This document shows, one piece after another, positions 11,684 through 23,580 of a stretch of DNA of 64,000 bases (its first letter is position 1; each line of letters starts with the position of its first letter). A program made the translations under genes and the position numbers. Below the pieces are notes generated by a model, which was not told the origin of the DNA, ran no database searches, and saw nothing but the letters and a program-made list of their open reading frames with translations. The DNA is from Prinsepia uniflora (lineage: Eukaryota > Streptophyta > Magnoliopsida > Rosales > Rosaceae). The stretch covers positions 41,938,271-42,002,270 of the forward strand of contig CM064874.1 of the NCBI GenBank assembly GCA_032719365.1, in the 5' to 3' direction.

Positions 11684-12268
11684 TTACGCTAGATATTGCA
11701 CGGTATCATGTATAGAGAAAGTATGAAGCTTGCCTAAAACCCGAATAAATACCTGTTCATTCTTCACATCAATGAGAGATTCAGCTGTGGCCAACAAAGG
11801 ATGTCCAAAGATTAATGGGGGCTCCCCATTCTTGTCGATTCTCATCTTCAAGACATAGAAATGAGCGGGGATACACATATCACCAATCTGAACCACAACA
11901 TCCTCCACCACACCTACAAGGTTAGAAAACGAAGCATTAGCCAATCGAACACAAAGATGAGTAGGTTTAAGATATCCTAAGTTCCTTATAAATATGGAAA
12001 GGCATAATGTTAATTGAAGCTCCCGTATCACATAAAAAATGTTCAAAAAGTTTAGATTGAATGACACAAGGAAGTGAAGGGGTCCCGGGATCATTGACTT
12101 TCGGGGCATGGAAACAAGGGCTGCCTTGCAAGCTTGGGGCAGGTCCACGACATTTGGGGCTTCAAATCCTCTTTTTCCAGAAACTAAATCCTTGATAAGT
12201 TTGGCAAAGATGGGCATGTGCTCCAGGATTTTGGAAAAAGGAAGTGTGATTTGAAGTTTCTGTAGCAT
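11684..12268 (-). pseudogene. Athila aspartic protease
   Basis: The active-site motif CDTGASINIM is readable on the minus strand around 12005-12035 but in a different frame from the downstream part, GEPPLIFGHPLLATAESLIDV (11750-11830), which is the flap and C-terminal region of the retroviral-type protease. One frameshift therefore splits the domain. The upstream part, SKILEHMPIFAKLIKDLVSG, is the gag-protease linker typical of Athila. It would cleave the polyprotein. Confidence 0.8.
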
Positions 12269-12269
12269 C

Positions 12270-13298
12270 TTGATGATCTCATTCTCGAATGCTTCCTTGT
12301 TTTTGTTTTGATTTTGAACTTGCGAGGAAATGGATATGAGACATTATTAGATAACTCAAAAGAAACCTTCTTAGACATTTTATTTTAATTAGAAAGAGTT
12401 TTAGGGTTAGAAATTCCAGCATGGTGCTGGGGTACTACAGGGGTAACCGAAATGGGTGCATCCTGTTCCAATGCTTTGTCCTTCGTGTTCAAGGGATGTT
12501 GTTGATTGCTTGGCCCTTGGGTTCAAGGGCCTTAACCTGTGGTTATTCATCTTGAAAGTGATCTTGAGGTGGTGCCACATGGGTGGGCTCATCCGAGGGA
12601 AAAGAGGGGGCAGATTGCACGCCATAGAGTGCTGGAAATTCCTGATGGTTCCAACACTGAGTACTCTGGTACCTTGTTGGATTTTGAGTGTATGGCTATA
12701 ATTTTTGGACAGCAGGGACCTGGGAGCTTGAAGTATGATTCCTTGGAGTGTACTCTGGGCTAGAAAGTTCAGTGCCACTCCGGAGGGTGATGGAATTCGC
12801 TATTGGTCCATGGGAACCCTTCAGATTCACCATAACTTGACTAGGGAACTTACCAGACTCTCTTTAGTTGAGTTGATTGGAAATCTGTCCAAGTTTCCTT
12901 TCCAAGTTGGTAATGACATATTTAGTCTCATTCATGAAGGCATTGGTTACTTCTTGGTGAGTCCGAGATTCATTCATGAAGGCATTAGTGTGTTGTGCCA
13001 TAGTTGCAAGTGCATCCTCCCATGACTTACCAGTTGAACCTTGAGTTGAGGATGTACCTTGGGGCTGCATAGAAGGGGAAGCAACGTGAGGTTGCTGGAA
13101 TCCAGGGGGTGGCAACGGATTAGCCACATTTTGGTTGCTATTCCAACTGAAATTCAAATAGTTCTTCCATCCAGGGTTGTAAGAGTTCGAAAAAGGATCA
13201 TTCTGGGGCCTATTTACATTGTACCCGCCAACATAGTTGGCTTCACCCACTTGTGTGCACTCATCTGAAGAGTGTCCTTGAATTGAACAAACCTCACA
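12270..13298 (-). pseudogene. Athila gag C-terminal part with zinc knuckle
   Basis: Minus-strand reading from 13298 starts CEVCSIQGHSSDECTQ, a CCHC-like knuckle, followed by EANYVGGYNVNRPQNDPFSN and YNPGWKNYLNFSW, a signature of Athila gag after the knuckle. A hydrophilic region, ALATMAQHTNAFMNESRTHQ, and KYVITNLERKLGQISNQL follow. The reading is open to 12864, then degenerate. It starts exactly at the border of the inserted LTR (13299), so the N-terminal capsid part is missing here; only a piece of the gag start survives at 19800-20008. Confidence 0.85.
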
Positions 13299-13862
13299 TG
13301 ACAGGACCCACCCCGATTATCACCCAGATAACCGAGGTGAACCCTGCTCCCGTCTAACAACCCAACACAAAAGACCGAAATAACCTCACCAAAACCACAA
13401 ATTACACTGTCAGACGAAGGAGAATTTAAAACATCAAAGAGTCAACCGTTATACAGAGCATAGTATCAAACAAAGTAAAATAAAACCACACACAGAGTAC
13501 ACGCACAACAGAACACTGAAACTACTCCGGGAAAACGCTCGAGTACTCTATGCCTCCGACGCTGCCTCAACGTCAACCCCCGCGCTAGCTCCACGACCTG
13601 GAGGGAAATTAAAAACTAGAAAGTTTGAGTGGACCAAAAAGAATAAGAGTTTCAAAAATCATTTTATAAACAAACCAGGGTTTGGCCCTCCGTTTTGAAA
13701 ACATGCATGCATAACCCATTAGCTGAAAACATTTATAAATCATATCATTTTCATCATGGAAACCGCAACAACATAAACACAGTAGGATAAACGTTATAAA
13801 ACATTAGCAGTAAAGTATAAGATACCAATATAATCATCCAATCAAACCTGCTAGATCTATCC

Positions 13863-13973
13863 GAGTCTTTAAACTCCCGAGTCTTTAAACTCAACATGCC
13901 TACGGGGGAAATATCAATATATCCGAGTCTTTAAACTCCCGAGTCTTTAAACTCAATCTGGGTCTTTAAACCC
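13863..13973 (-). repeat. Mini-hairpin array gagtctttaaactc
   Basis: Five 14-base units at 13863, 13879, 13925, 13941 and 13960. The first four read gagtctttaaactc and the fifth gggtctttaaaccc; a sixth is split by the insertion at 14015. Each can fold as a 4-bp stem with a 6-base loop. The change from A-T to G-C in the stem is compensatory. The same units occur in the LTRs at 41457 and 46674. Confidence 0.8.
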
Positions 13974-14014
13974 AATTCGGGCCCGTCCCCCGTCAAACAT
14001 AATCCCTGTCTTTA

Positions 14015-14962
14015 TGACAGGACCCGCCCCGATCCCCCGGGGACCACAAGGGGACGTGCCCTGCTCCCGTCTGACACCCGAACTAAAATTCCAATTTTAA
14101 CCTTAAAAACTTAAATGCATAAATGTCCGAAAAATAAAGTTACACATACAATCCGAATTCAAAAGATGTTAGACAAGGGATACAGTCCAAAATATAAAAT
14201 CCGAGCACGACTCCAGAAAATCCTGCGGGTAATCCGACCCAACAGGGGTTCAAGTGCGCAGTACGAATCTATGCCTCAGCCTCGGGGTCCTCACCAACCT
14301 CAGTAGCACGACCTGGAGGGGTTACCAAAACATTAAGGGTGAGTGGGTCGAAACTCAAGTTTATAAAACAGTTTAATAAGTAAAACATATAATTTTACCC
14401 CTCCGTTTTCCAAACATGCATCAGTATTTGAAACCAAAAATACTTATAGGATATCATAAGCAATATAACAACCATAAATATAATGTAATCACAGCTACTA
14501 CACTATACACTCCCATCTCGTCATCCCAGATGTCTGACATCCCTGACGTCCAATATGGTCACAGTCCCAAGGCTAAGCGTGCCACCCGGGGTCTCAAATC
14601 CCGAGTCCAACCCCCGAACCCAGTTCGGGTACGGCATCCCAGATGCCTAGTGTCCCAGACGCTCGACTTCCCAGACATCCAATCATAGCAATCCTGCTCC
14701 TGAGTCATCCTACGGTCCGGCACCTCCGTAGAATGACCCCTCGCAGGCAATGCGCCGTGACCGCTCCGGGGTACCACATCCAGAGGAGACAGTATCACAT
14801 GATGGATCTATACAGTGCAGTACCTAAGATAACCATCAATGTCCACATGCATATAGATATATAATCCAAAAACAGTGTTCAGTTTCCACAAAAAGGGTTT
14901 CAAGCCCAACATCGTAAAACGTGTCATAACCGTAAATCGAGGTAATCAAAATCCTTCATTGG

Positions 14963-15028
<66 letters not shown>

Positions 15029-16682
15029 GGAAATGAAAACAGTTATGCATGCAAGGGTTAATGAAATCGGGTCCACTCACAGTACGTTCCCGCTGCGAAA
15101 CTGCGAGTACGAACTTGTTCCGGGATTAACGTACGATTCCTGTCAGTCCAAATCACATGCAAGGGTCACTATAGGTCCTTAATATTCTTCCAAAAAGTCC
15201 GAAACAGAAACCGGCTCGGGGAAGCCGTCCGAACAAGCTTCTTGAGACAACCAGCCCTAAACTGACCCACTTAACTATCTCGGATCAACTTGGTTATTTC
15301 AGTAAAAATGTACAGAATAAAGAGAGGATAAAAATTCATGTTGACTGTGATCAGAGATGACGTCACACGCGCCGTCACGCGCCGCCAAAGGTGGCTGCTA
15401 CAGTGTCGTCTCCCTCACCCGACTAGCCTGATAAACGGGCCTTCAACCCGCAACTCGACCCGACTGATTACCCCTCAATTCTCAATCAATTCCTTTCGTT
15501 GTTGATCCTAACTTCTTCTATAATCATTAAATTTTATTTCTGTGACCTTGAATAACCTCGACTATCCCCAAATCCGACCGTCAACCCGTGATCAACCAAA
15601 CGGGTTGATCACCCAAACTCCATGGTTTCTAAACCAAACTGCAATTAACTTCACCAGTAGCTTAAGGGCACCTAGACGAACCAAAACATCCAATCAATTG
15701 ACCAAATACTAACCTGGAAGTGATCGTCCCAAGCACTAAAAATCCTCTGAAACTGGGACTCAGGTTCCCAGCCAACCAGTCCTCATCCTCCTTCGATTTT
15801 TGCACGGTTGTGCTCGCAGTGAACCCAGAAGTCTAACACGGCCCTTGGTTTCGTTCAACAAGCCTCAGGAATTAAACTCGATTTTTCCCTCCATTTTCTG
15901 GTTTCTCTTCCCCGTCAGTTCCTCTCACTCTCAGCTCTCTCAACTGATGCAAAATGAACCCTCTCTCACTCCCCTACTCGGTTAACCGATTAGAATGGCC
16001 AACACCCGTGGGAACCCAACTGATGTCTCTGTGAGTTATGTTTCCCGCAAACAGAAACCATAACCATTTTTTTTACTCCTCCCGTGATATGAATCTCTGC
16101 CCAACTATGCTTCAATGTCATTAACTCTCCCCAAGGTCACTAAACAATTCTGATCAGACAACCCAGGCATAAACAATTGCACCGTTTTAGTCCACTACAC
16201 TGTTAAACAATGCCCACCCACGACTGTTCAAACTGGGCATAGCAAAATTACCATTTTGCCCTTCAGCATGAAATTACCAAAATGCCCCTCATCTTCCGTG
16301 ACCCGTAACTTGGTCACCCGATGTCCGTTTGACGCGTGCCACCTGTCGTTGTACTCAAGGCATCGAGACAAACCTAACGATCTCCGAGTCGTGTGAAAAT
16401 CAATTGTATTTCAAAAGTCAACATTTCCCCCTATTTCATCTAAATTACGATAATGCCCTTGAACTTCCGAACGTCACAACTTCTTCCCAGATCGTCTGAA
16501 TCGGACGTGCCACCTGTTTATGGACTCGTGACGTCCCGAACTACGTCACGGTCATCGGTCAAAGTCCGTTTGACCCACCAATCAAAAAGTCAACAATTTG
16601 AACTTACCATTCACAGGGGTAAAAATGTCATTTCATTCAATATTTTACAATATTACAATCCCCGGATTTCCGGGGTGTTACA
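14015..16682 (-). mobile_element. Nested solo LTR, 2668 bp
   Basis: Plus-strand ends are tgacaggacccgcc and cggggtgttaca. The 5-bp duplication cttta flanks it exactly (14010-14014 and 16683-16687). It belongs to the same LTR subfamily as 1-1618 (shared gaccacaaggggacgtgccc block in opposite orientation). No gag or pol is present, so it is a solo LTR left by recombination between two LTRs. It interrupted one unit of the gtctttaaac hairpin array of the host LTR. Confidence 0.9.
14966..15027. repeat. (AC)n(AT)n microsatellite
   Basis: About 30 bases of AC repeat run straight into about 30 bases of AT repeat inside the nested LTR. It is absent from the other LTR copies and is a likely polymorphic site. 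Confidence 0.95.
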
Positions 16683-18838
16683 CTTTAAACCCAATAATCA
16701 GATCCAGCAAATCCAATCCAAAATCGTTTAAAAACCATTTCTAAATCCATATCCAAACCCGAATCCGTAATCATTGGTCCGATGCCCTTCCGGCGTCCAG
16801 AACCGTCATTCCGAACCCAAATCCAGAAATCCACTTTTCAACTTTAAAACCAAATCCTGCTTTCCGAAATCCGATTCTAAAACCGAAAACCCTTGATTAC
16901 CAAATCATGTTTCAAATCCCTTTATAACCATTGTAAACCATTTATCGTTTGAAATCCCAAAACCATGGCATCATAATCAGAAATCAAGCCTTCCTAGTAA
17001 AACGTGCCAAATACCGTAATTCCTCGAAAAATGGACAAGTATATCAAACAGGTATAGCATATTCAAATAATCATGAAATCACATATAAAACCATAAATCA
17101 AGTACATAAAAGTAGTTATGCATGCTCAGTTATAAAGAAGAAGTCCACTCACAGTTACCAGGCACGTCACTGGCGTCCCGAACGTCCTGTACGTTCCTCG
17201 ACCTCCTCGGGGATTCCCGATCCTGTCACAAGTCATCAAAGCGAATCACTAACACGTCCACTAAGTTCCTCCTATTTTTTCCCAATTTTCTTGAACTTCG
17301 AACGTAACTAACCGGGACCCTAAACCTTCAACCTCGTAGAACTAACCCGAAACAACGGCCGGTTGTCCCGAAACCTATCCCAAAAGACTCATTACATCGA
17401 TTAGACCAAAAACCTAGTTGGAAGGTTCGCCGAAATCATCCCCACGAGCCCCACGCGCCGCCCAAAGTGGCTGCGCGTGGGCCTCAAGCGCCTGCACACA
17501 GTCACTGTTCATCGTCTTCTTCGATGGGTCGATCGGTCTGAACCGGCGTTCCCGGTTCTCCGTCCTTCCTCCACCATTTTCCTTCCTTTTTTCATCAGTA
17601 GCTTCGTCCCCTCCCTAATAATCTATTCCCAACCCTAAAAACTAAGAATCACGGCTTCAATCCCATCTTCCTAACTCGAACATAAACCCGTCCAAATCCC
17701 CTATTCTTGCTCCCGGCCCGCCGTACTATCCCCCGTCACGGTGTCGACCTATACAGCTCCCTAGGAACCTACTGAACTCCCTAGGACTCACCAAAAACCT
17801 CTACTCGTACTCAAACTCTACGACTTACCGCTTGAAGCAAAACGGAAAAACAGGGCAAATAGAGAAACCTCACCTGTCTGTGCACTGCCGTAAACGCAGC
17901 CGTGTCCCAGCCCTTCCAACGCCTCTCCTCTGCCTTCTAACCACTCCCACACTCCAAATTTGAAAGGTTTGGTCGAAACACGGCAACACCACCACCTCAA
18001 CTCTTCTCTGTTTCCACAGAAACTCACACTCACCTCACACACAAACACTCGACTCTCAGTCCTCTCAACCCAGTCCCTACACTCTCAACCTCCCTCTGAT
18101 CACACACTCACACGCTCAAGAACTCTCACCTCCCTGCAATTTGATCGATTTCACTCTCTCTGCCCAGTCTCTGTTTCTCCCTCTCAAGCACGACTACACT
18201 TCACACACGGCCCAAATTAAAAAAACACTCCGTGCAACCTAGAACCCACTACACACACCCCACGTGTCCACAATCCCCTGGTCCAAACTCAAAAATATCC
18301 AATACCTCCTGTACACTTATCCTCGTCTCTTTTACACAAATCCCAATGTGCCAAAAAGACCAAAATGCCCCTCTTGTTCACATTTACGGTTTTACCCCTC
18401 ACGTTCTAGACCCGTATCTCGCTCGTCCGACGTCCGATGAAAGCATGTCGTCTGTCGTTGAACTCAGGACGATGAGACCTACCTAACCGTTCTCAGTCTA
18501 CGTGAAAACCAAGCGTCCAGTGAAAAGTCAACCTGTTCCCCCCTTATTTTACCAAATTACGGTAATGCCCCCAACCTTCCGAACATCATAACTTCCTCCT
18601 CAGATGTCAGAATCGGGTGTGCCACCTATCTACGGATTCGTGATGTCCCGAACTACGTCACGGTCATTGGTCAATGTCCAATTGACCGCCCGAACTAAAA
18701 GTCAACATTTTGCCCAACTAAGGGAAAAATCGTCATTTGGCGCCCAAAGTCCAAAAGTAACCCACTAACTACCGATTAACCCAATTAATCCACCACTAAT
18801 CACCTCACTAATCCTAAATTCCGGGGCGGGTCCTTACA

Positions 18839-19800
18839 ATCTACCCTCCTTAAAAGAATTTAGTCCCGAAATTCCAAAGCTCGTTCCCGACACCTGGGGT
18901 CCCCTACCCGGTAAGCAACTCTCGCCAAAACAACTACTCTAGAAAGTTCCTATCCTATCATCTCCACCTTGGGTATTTCACAACACTACCACTACCAGTT
19001 CAACACTTCTGACCCTCTCTCAGTATGACTAGAACTTCATGGTATACGCAAGGAAAACTCTACGAACGTAAATAAACAAAGATATTTTAAAATACCTCAT
19101 TTAAGCACCCAATAGAGTCCATAGAGTACATCCTCACAACCACCTACACCTTCTAGAAACCAACTCAAAGTTCTAAACCAGACTCCCAGTCTCCTGGTCG
19201 ACAAAAACTACTAATCGAAGGTAGACCGCTCAAACCAAAAGGAAATCCTTCCTACCGACTCACTACTTCGTCTTCACTTCCCTCAACTGCTCTGACCACC
19301 CTATTGAGATAAATCAACAAAGTCCTAAAGGCACTCCTAGATTGTGGGTTCTCTCAATAACCACGTCCCCTTAAGCTACTAGTGGCACCACCACCTCCTC
19401 TGGTGCCTGCTGTCCCCGACAATGACGCCGTTCTCCGTCCTGGCTCAGCCGCACCTCGGTCTACGCCACCCTCCTGGGGTAGCAACGGACACTCACGTCG
19501 GAAGTGACCTCACTCCCCACAGTAGTAACACACATCCCGACCTGGTCCACCACTCGGTCTCCCGGTGGACGCAACAGACGTCGCACTGGTTTGCGGAGTC
19601 GGCTGTGCTCGGTGTCCTCAGAACTCTGAACTCTAGAAACTACCAGGTCTACCAAAACGATCGTCGTCCGCAGAAGATGCTCCACTATAATTGCCCCTCT
19701 TCGGGGTCCTCTGGCTCGAAGCTCTAGAAAAAAGACGACTCCCGGCTTCGTACCGGCAAACTAGCCTCCACCCTCACTGCAGCATCTGACAACTCAACGG
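18839..19800 (-). pseudogene. Internal region of second gypsy element: gag fragment only
   Basis: On the minus strand, from about 19800, the frame gives DAAVRVEASLPVRSRESSFF, then a basic Gly/Ser-rich stretch and a knuckle CYYCG...GHFRRECP around 19470-19540, typical of chromovirus gag. From about 19380 to 18839 there is no protease, RT or integrase, only degenerate sequence running into the purine tract before the 3' LTR. The element is thus a gag-only deletion derivative. Its 5' end is missing: at about 19800 it is joined straight to the beginning of Athila gag. Confidence 0.6.
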
Positions 19801-20008
19801 TGGGGAAGACGATGGGGAAGAGATGTTCAGTCACATGAGGGGTTGCGAACTCCTGAAGGAGACTAAGGGCAGGATAAGGCACAAGAGCATGATCTTGTGG
19901 GTTGGCCATGGCATGAGGGCTTGGTGGGGGGCTGCCGTGTATTGAAGAATTCCGTGATGATGGGTTAGAGCTGTGAGTTTGGCCCTCCACTGAAGAGCTG
20001 CGTGACAT
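19800..20008 (-). pseudogene. Athila leader and gag start, fused to foreign gag
   Basis: An open frame of 94 codons starts at ATG 20008. The first ~70 residues (MSRSSSVEGQTHSS..., then HAMANPQDHALVPYPALSLL) come from the region downstream of the Athila primer site. The last ~25 (LSDAAVRVEASLPVRSRE) belong to the other element's gag. The fusion arose by deletion, not design; whether any protein is made is unknown. Confidence 0.5.
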
Positions 20009-20083
20009 GTATTAGTACCTAAAAAACAAATAAACAAACTAAGTTAGATAATTCCAAACTATATGGGCACCGTTGAGGGACAA

Positions 20084-20103
20084 GTCCCCGCCAACGACGC
20101 CAA
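20084..20103 (-). other. Athila primer-binding site
   Basis: Minus strand ttggcgtcgttggcggggac, a few bases after the 5' LTR end. It is close to tggcgccgttgccggggac, the site used by Athila elements (complementary to the 3' end of tRNA-Asp), with two or three mismatches. Confidence 0.7.
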
Positions 20104-20108
20104 AAACA

Positions 20109-21977
20109 TGATGGAAGATTTATCAACCAATAAATTATCAATGATAACTCCTAATGTAATACTTTGCAAGTGCACAAAATCATATCACAAGTATAGTAGG
20201 TTTGCAAAGGTCGATCCATCGAGGACTTGTTCAACGTGAATCCACTTAGTTCAGAATGAAACAACTTGAGAAAACATACAGAAACGTTGAGGGGTTTGAG
20301 TGATGATTAGAACGAAATTGAATGATGAAAACAAGTACAAAATGATGAAAAACTTGATTTGAAATTTGATTGGATGATTAGGACGAATTAGGACATGTTA
20401 TCCACCTTTACCAATTATAGTTCTCCTTAGATTTCGTTGATTGAATTAATTATGCATGTATCTAAATTAAGTGACCGTGCAGGGGTCCGGTTAAGGCTCA
20501 CCCCACACATATTATCTTCTCTTAGATTGCATGTTTAAGCGTGATGTACTCGCCCTTAAACGACTATTACCAATGGTGCGTGATAATACATGAAACATAA
20601 AGAAGATTTAATGACACTGCGCTAATCCTAGAAAGTGATGTGCAATGCTAGGATTTCATAAGTTTAGATTATGAGTAAGAGTCCACCCCTTAAACGTGAT
20701 GCTACAAATTGCAGGGTGAACACAAACATCGAGGTGATCCATCAAGCAATTAAATCAACAATTATATGCAAATAAGGTGATCAAACTTACAAGCATAAAT
20801 TGAGTTCATGAAGCATAGTAATTCAACAAACCCAGACATATATAACAACCATAATCAACAGCCAGAAATATAATTATGATCTAACATGGCTGGGGCTTCA
20901 AACAACCCTAATCCTAAAGGAAACTACTCACACATAACTAAGTTAATAAACAACATAATTGAATTCATATAAAGCATAAATAGATTAGGGATTGAGAAAC
21001 ACAAATACTAAGATGAATGATGCGTGAGAGAATTATCACAAACACTTCTTCTTCTCCCAAGCTTCTCGTCACAAAGATGATGCAAAAATCAAATCCAAAC
21101 TTCAACACAAAGGAAAATTGCGGCTAATAGTGTATAAAATTTAAGTAGAAACTTCAGCAGAGTTTTGGGACCTTAGGAGGTAAATTGGACGTCCAAAAAC
21201 AATGAGAAAACAACTATTTATATCCCCTAATACCTGCCCTAAAATTTCCCTAAAAGAAAGGGATAACAGCCCCCAAAACAAGCGGGAAAACTCCTTAGCC
21301 GTGAAAACAAGGCATAGCCACATTTTTTGTGTCCTTCTTGCTTAAGGAATCTTCTTTTCCTTCTTTAATCCACTTCTTGACTTCATATTTGACTAGGAAT
21401 TGAATTATTATCTTGCCAAATCAGATCACAATCCCTAAATTAAAGGAAAGAGGCTACAAATTGCGGCTAAGGGTAAACTAACTCTAGTCGTGAGTTATGA
21501 TTGTTTCTTGATTTCCAAGAAACTTCATTTTCCTTATTTCATGCAATCTTTAACTTCATATCTGATTAGGAACATAATTAAGTCTTCTTATCTTAGTCAA
21601 TCCATGGCATTCCTCATTGAGAAAGGTAGGCAAATTCGTCCAAGGATTCTTAATGCACAAGTAAATACCCTAAAACACCATTAATCGCAATTTTAGGAAC
21701 TTAAGGGACTTAGCCCCATTTGGAAGGATCTTGGGGGACCTTGTCCATGAAAATGGGGGATGATATGATGCTTTATGAGTCCTTGATAAGTCCTTGAAGA
21801 TTTAGCCTTGGAAATATCTCATTTCATTACAAAACATGATTTAAACCTTAACTAAGCAATCTGCACGAACTTCACAAAAAAGATCATTTTCTCCTATTTT
21901 TTGAATGATTATAATTAAAAGATAAGTAAAAGGGATAAGAAATAACATTGAAATGATGCTGAATTCGTGACTTATCA
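20109..21977 (-). repeat. Athila 5' LTR (1869 bp)
   Basis: On the minus strand it runs from TGATAAGTCAC (21977) to CTTCCATCA (20109), with TG/CA ends. The first ~750 bases are repeated at 5707-6777. The other end directly adjoins the primer-binding site. The right flank cuts the chromovirus RT, so Athila inserted after the chromovirus. Confidence 0.85.
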
Positions 21978-22690
21978 AAACTCCGCTCACAGTCCTCGTC
22001 CCAAACAAATCTGACTCCCTTTCTAGTCAACGGATTCAATGGAGCAACAATAGCAAAGAATTCCTCGACAAATCGTCTATAATAACTAGGTAAGCCCAAG
22101 AAAATTCTAATCTCAGTGACTATCTTTGGCTGTTCCCAATTAGTTACAGCTTCAATCTTCTGGGGATCCACACTAATCCCCTCAGATGAAATCACATGTC
22201 CCAAGAAGCCGACATTAGTTAACCAGAAATGCCATTTACTCTCAACTTTGCAAAAAGCTAGTTCTCCCTCAGTGTAGTAAGCACGTCTCTCAAGTGCTTC
22301 TCGTGCGTCTTCACACTCTTCGAATATACCAATATATCGTCAATAAACACAATGACGAAACTATCCAGATATGGCCGAAACACTCGGTTCATCAAATCCA
22401 TAAACACAACAGGTGCATTAGTCAACCCAAACAAGATCACTAATAACTCATCATGACCATATTGAGTTCGAAATGTTGTTTTTGGGACATGGACATCCTC
22501 TTCTTTAATCCTCAATTGATGGTAGCTGGATCGAAGGTCAATCTTCGAAAAGTGTTTGGCTCCCTTTAACTGGTCAAACAAATCATCGATTCGAGGTATG
22601 GGTTACTTATTCCTAATCGTCACTTTATTGAGCTGCCTGTAATCGATGCATAATCTCATACTGCCGTCCTTCTTCCTCACAAACAATACT
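21978..22690 (-). pseudogene. Chromovirus (Del/Tekay-like) reverse transcriptase, cut by Athila
   Basis: Minus-strand frames 22581-22258 and 22204-21884 give FDQLKGAKHFSKIDLRSSYH, RTQYGHDELLVILFGLTNAP, the active box VIVFIDDILVYSKS, LGHVISSEGISVDPQKIEAV and FLGLPSYYRRFVEEF. These are fingers, palm and thumb of a Ty3/gypsy RT. Both catalytic Asp residues are intact. The reading ends at FVWDEDCERSF, where the Athila 5' LTR begins; from there to 21884 the frame is Athila sequence. RNase H, integrase and chromodomain are not in the window. Confidence 0.9.
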
Positions 22691-22698
22691 GTGGCTCC

Positions 22699-23580
22699 TC
22701 AAGGTGATACACTCAGTCGAATAAACCCCAACTTTACCAGGCTTTGCAACTGCACCTTCAATTCCTGTAACTCAGATGCTGCCATACGATAAGGTGCCTG
22801 AGAAATAGGTCGCGTACTTGGAATAAGCTCAATAGTAAGCTCAACTTCTCTATGGGGTGGTAATCCTGGAAAATCCTCAAGGAATACATCTGGAAATTCT
22901 TGTACCACTGGTATATCCTCTGCCATCAGCGGATTATCACATGTATTAACTACGTGAGCCAAATAACCGTACCAACATTTCCTGAATAACTTTTCCGTTG
23001 TCAAAGCCAATATAAATCTGGAGGGTAACACCCTCTGGTCTCCCTGAAAGGTAGTCTCTGGTAGTCCTGGACTCGGTAAGGTCACCCTCTTATCAAAACA
23101 CTCGATAGAGGCGTGATGGTAGGTCAACCAAACCATCCCAAGGATAACATCAAAATCATGTAAGTCCAAAAGTATCAAATCAGCTACCAAGTCAATACCT
23201 TCTATCCTCACATGGAAGTCTCTCAACACCTGACTCACAATATATACCTCTCCTGTTGGTGTACTAACTCCCATATCACAACCAATTGTGGACACAGTGC
23301 ACAACTCCGCGAGATAAATGAATGAGTGGCTCTGAGATCTATCAAAATACGTACATCATGGTAAAAAAATAGTAAGTGTACCTGTCACCACTCCTGGGGT
23401 TGTTCGAGCCTCCTGCTGTGTAACTGGGAATACTTGGGCTTGTGGTCCAGAAGATCGACCACGTCCTCGCGACCCTCGTGATTCGCCTCTAACTCCTCCA
23501 ACTCATTTGCCACCCGTCGCATCAGAAGTCGAAGTTGTACTCGAACCTTGCTCAGTTGTGCCCCGACCTATACCACACCA
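22699..23580 (-). pseudogene. Chromovirus protease and RT linker
   Basis: The 201-codon minus frame (23304-22699) has VLRDFHVRIEGIDLVADLIL, DFDVILGMVWLTYHHASIEC and PVVQEFPDVFLEDFPGLPPH, then PISQAPYRMAASELQELKVQ. These are the C-terminal half of the aspartic protease (flap to IL-G motif) and the conserved linker to RT. The upstream DTG region around 23300-23350 lies in another frame. This Pol would mature the element's proteins; stops show it is inactive. Confidence 0.85.

Larger units (their letters stand above)
13299..18838 (-). mobile_element. 3' LTR of a second gypsy element (carries a nested LTR)
   Basis: On plus it starts tgacaggaccc at 13299 and ends gggtccttaca at 18838, i.e. TGTAAGGACCC...GGTCCTGTCA on the minus strand. 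Subtracting the nested copy and its duplication leaves about 2.87 kb, close in size to the LTR at 28859. Directly beyond 18838 lies gaatttagtcccgaaattcc, and on the minus strand an aggagggtaga purine tract, the usual inside border of a chromovirus 3' LTR. So this is a 3' LTR, not a solo LTR. Flanks tcaca and atcta do not match, as expected. Confidence 0.75.
5707..21977 (-). mobile_element. Athila-type Ty3/gypsy retrotransposon, nested and decayed
   Basis: On the minus strand the order is 5' LTR (20109-21977), primer-binding site, gag start, insertion of a second gypsy element, gag zinc knuckle (from 13298), protease, RT, RNase H, integrase, long spacer, polypurine tract and 3' LTR (5707-6777). 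The Asp-tRNA-like primer site, the MDDFSVFG reverse-transcriptase motif, the FKVNGHRLKPYF tail after the integrase and the spacer between pol and the 3' LTR are hallmarks of the Athila lineage. All frames carry stops and shifts, so the copy is dead. The 3' LTR lacks about 1.1 kb that the 5' LTR has, so no target duplication is visible on that side. The right flank is aaact, inside the RT of the neighbouring chromovirus. Confidence 0.85.
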
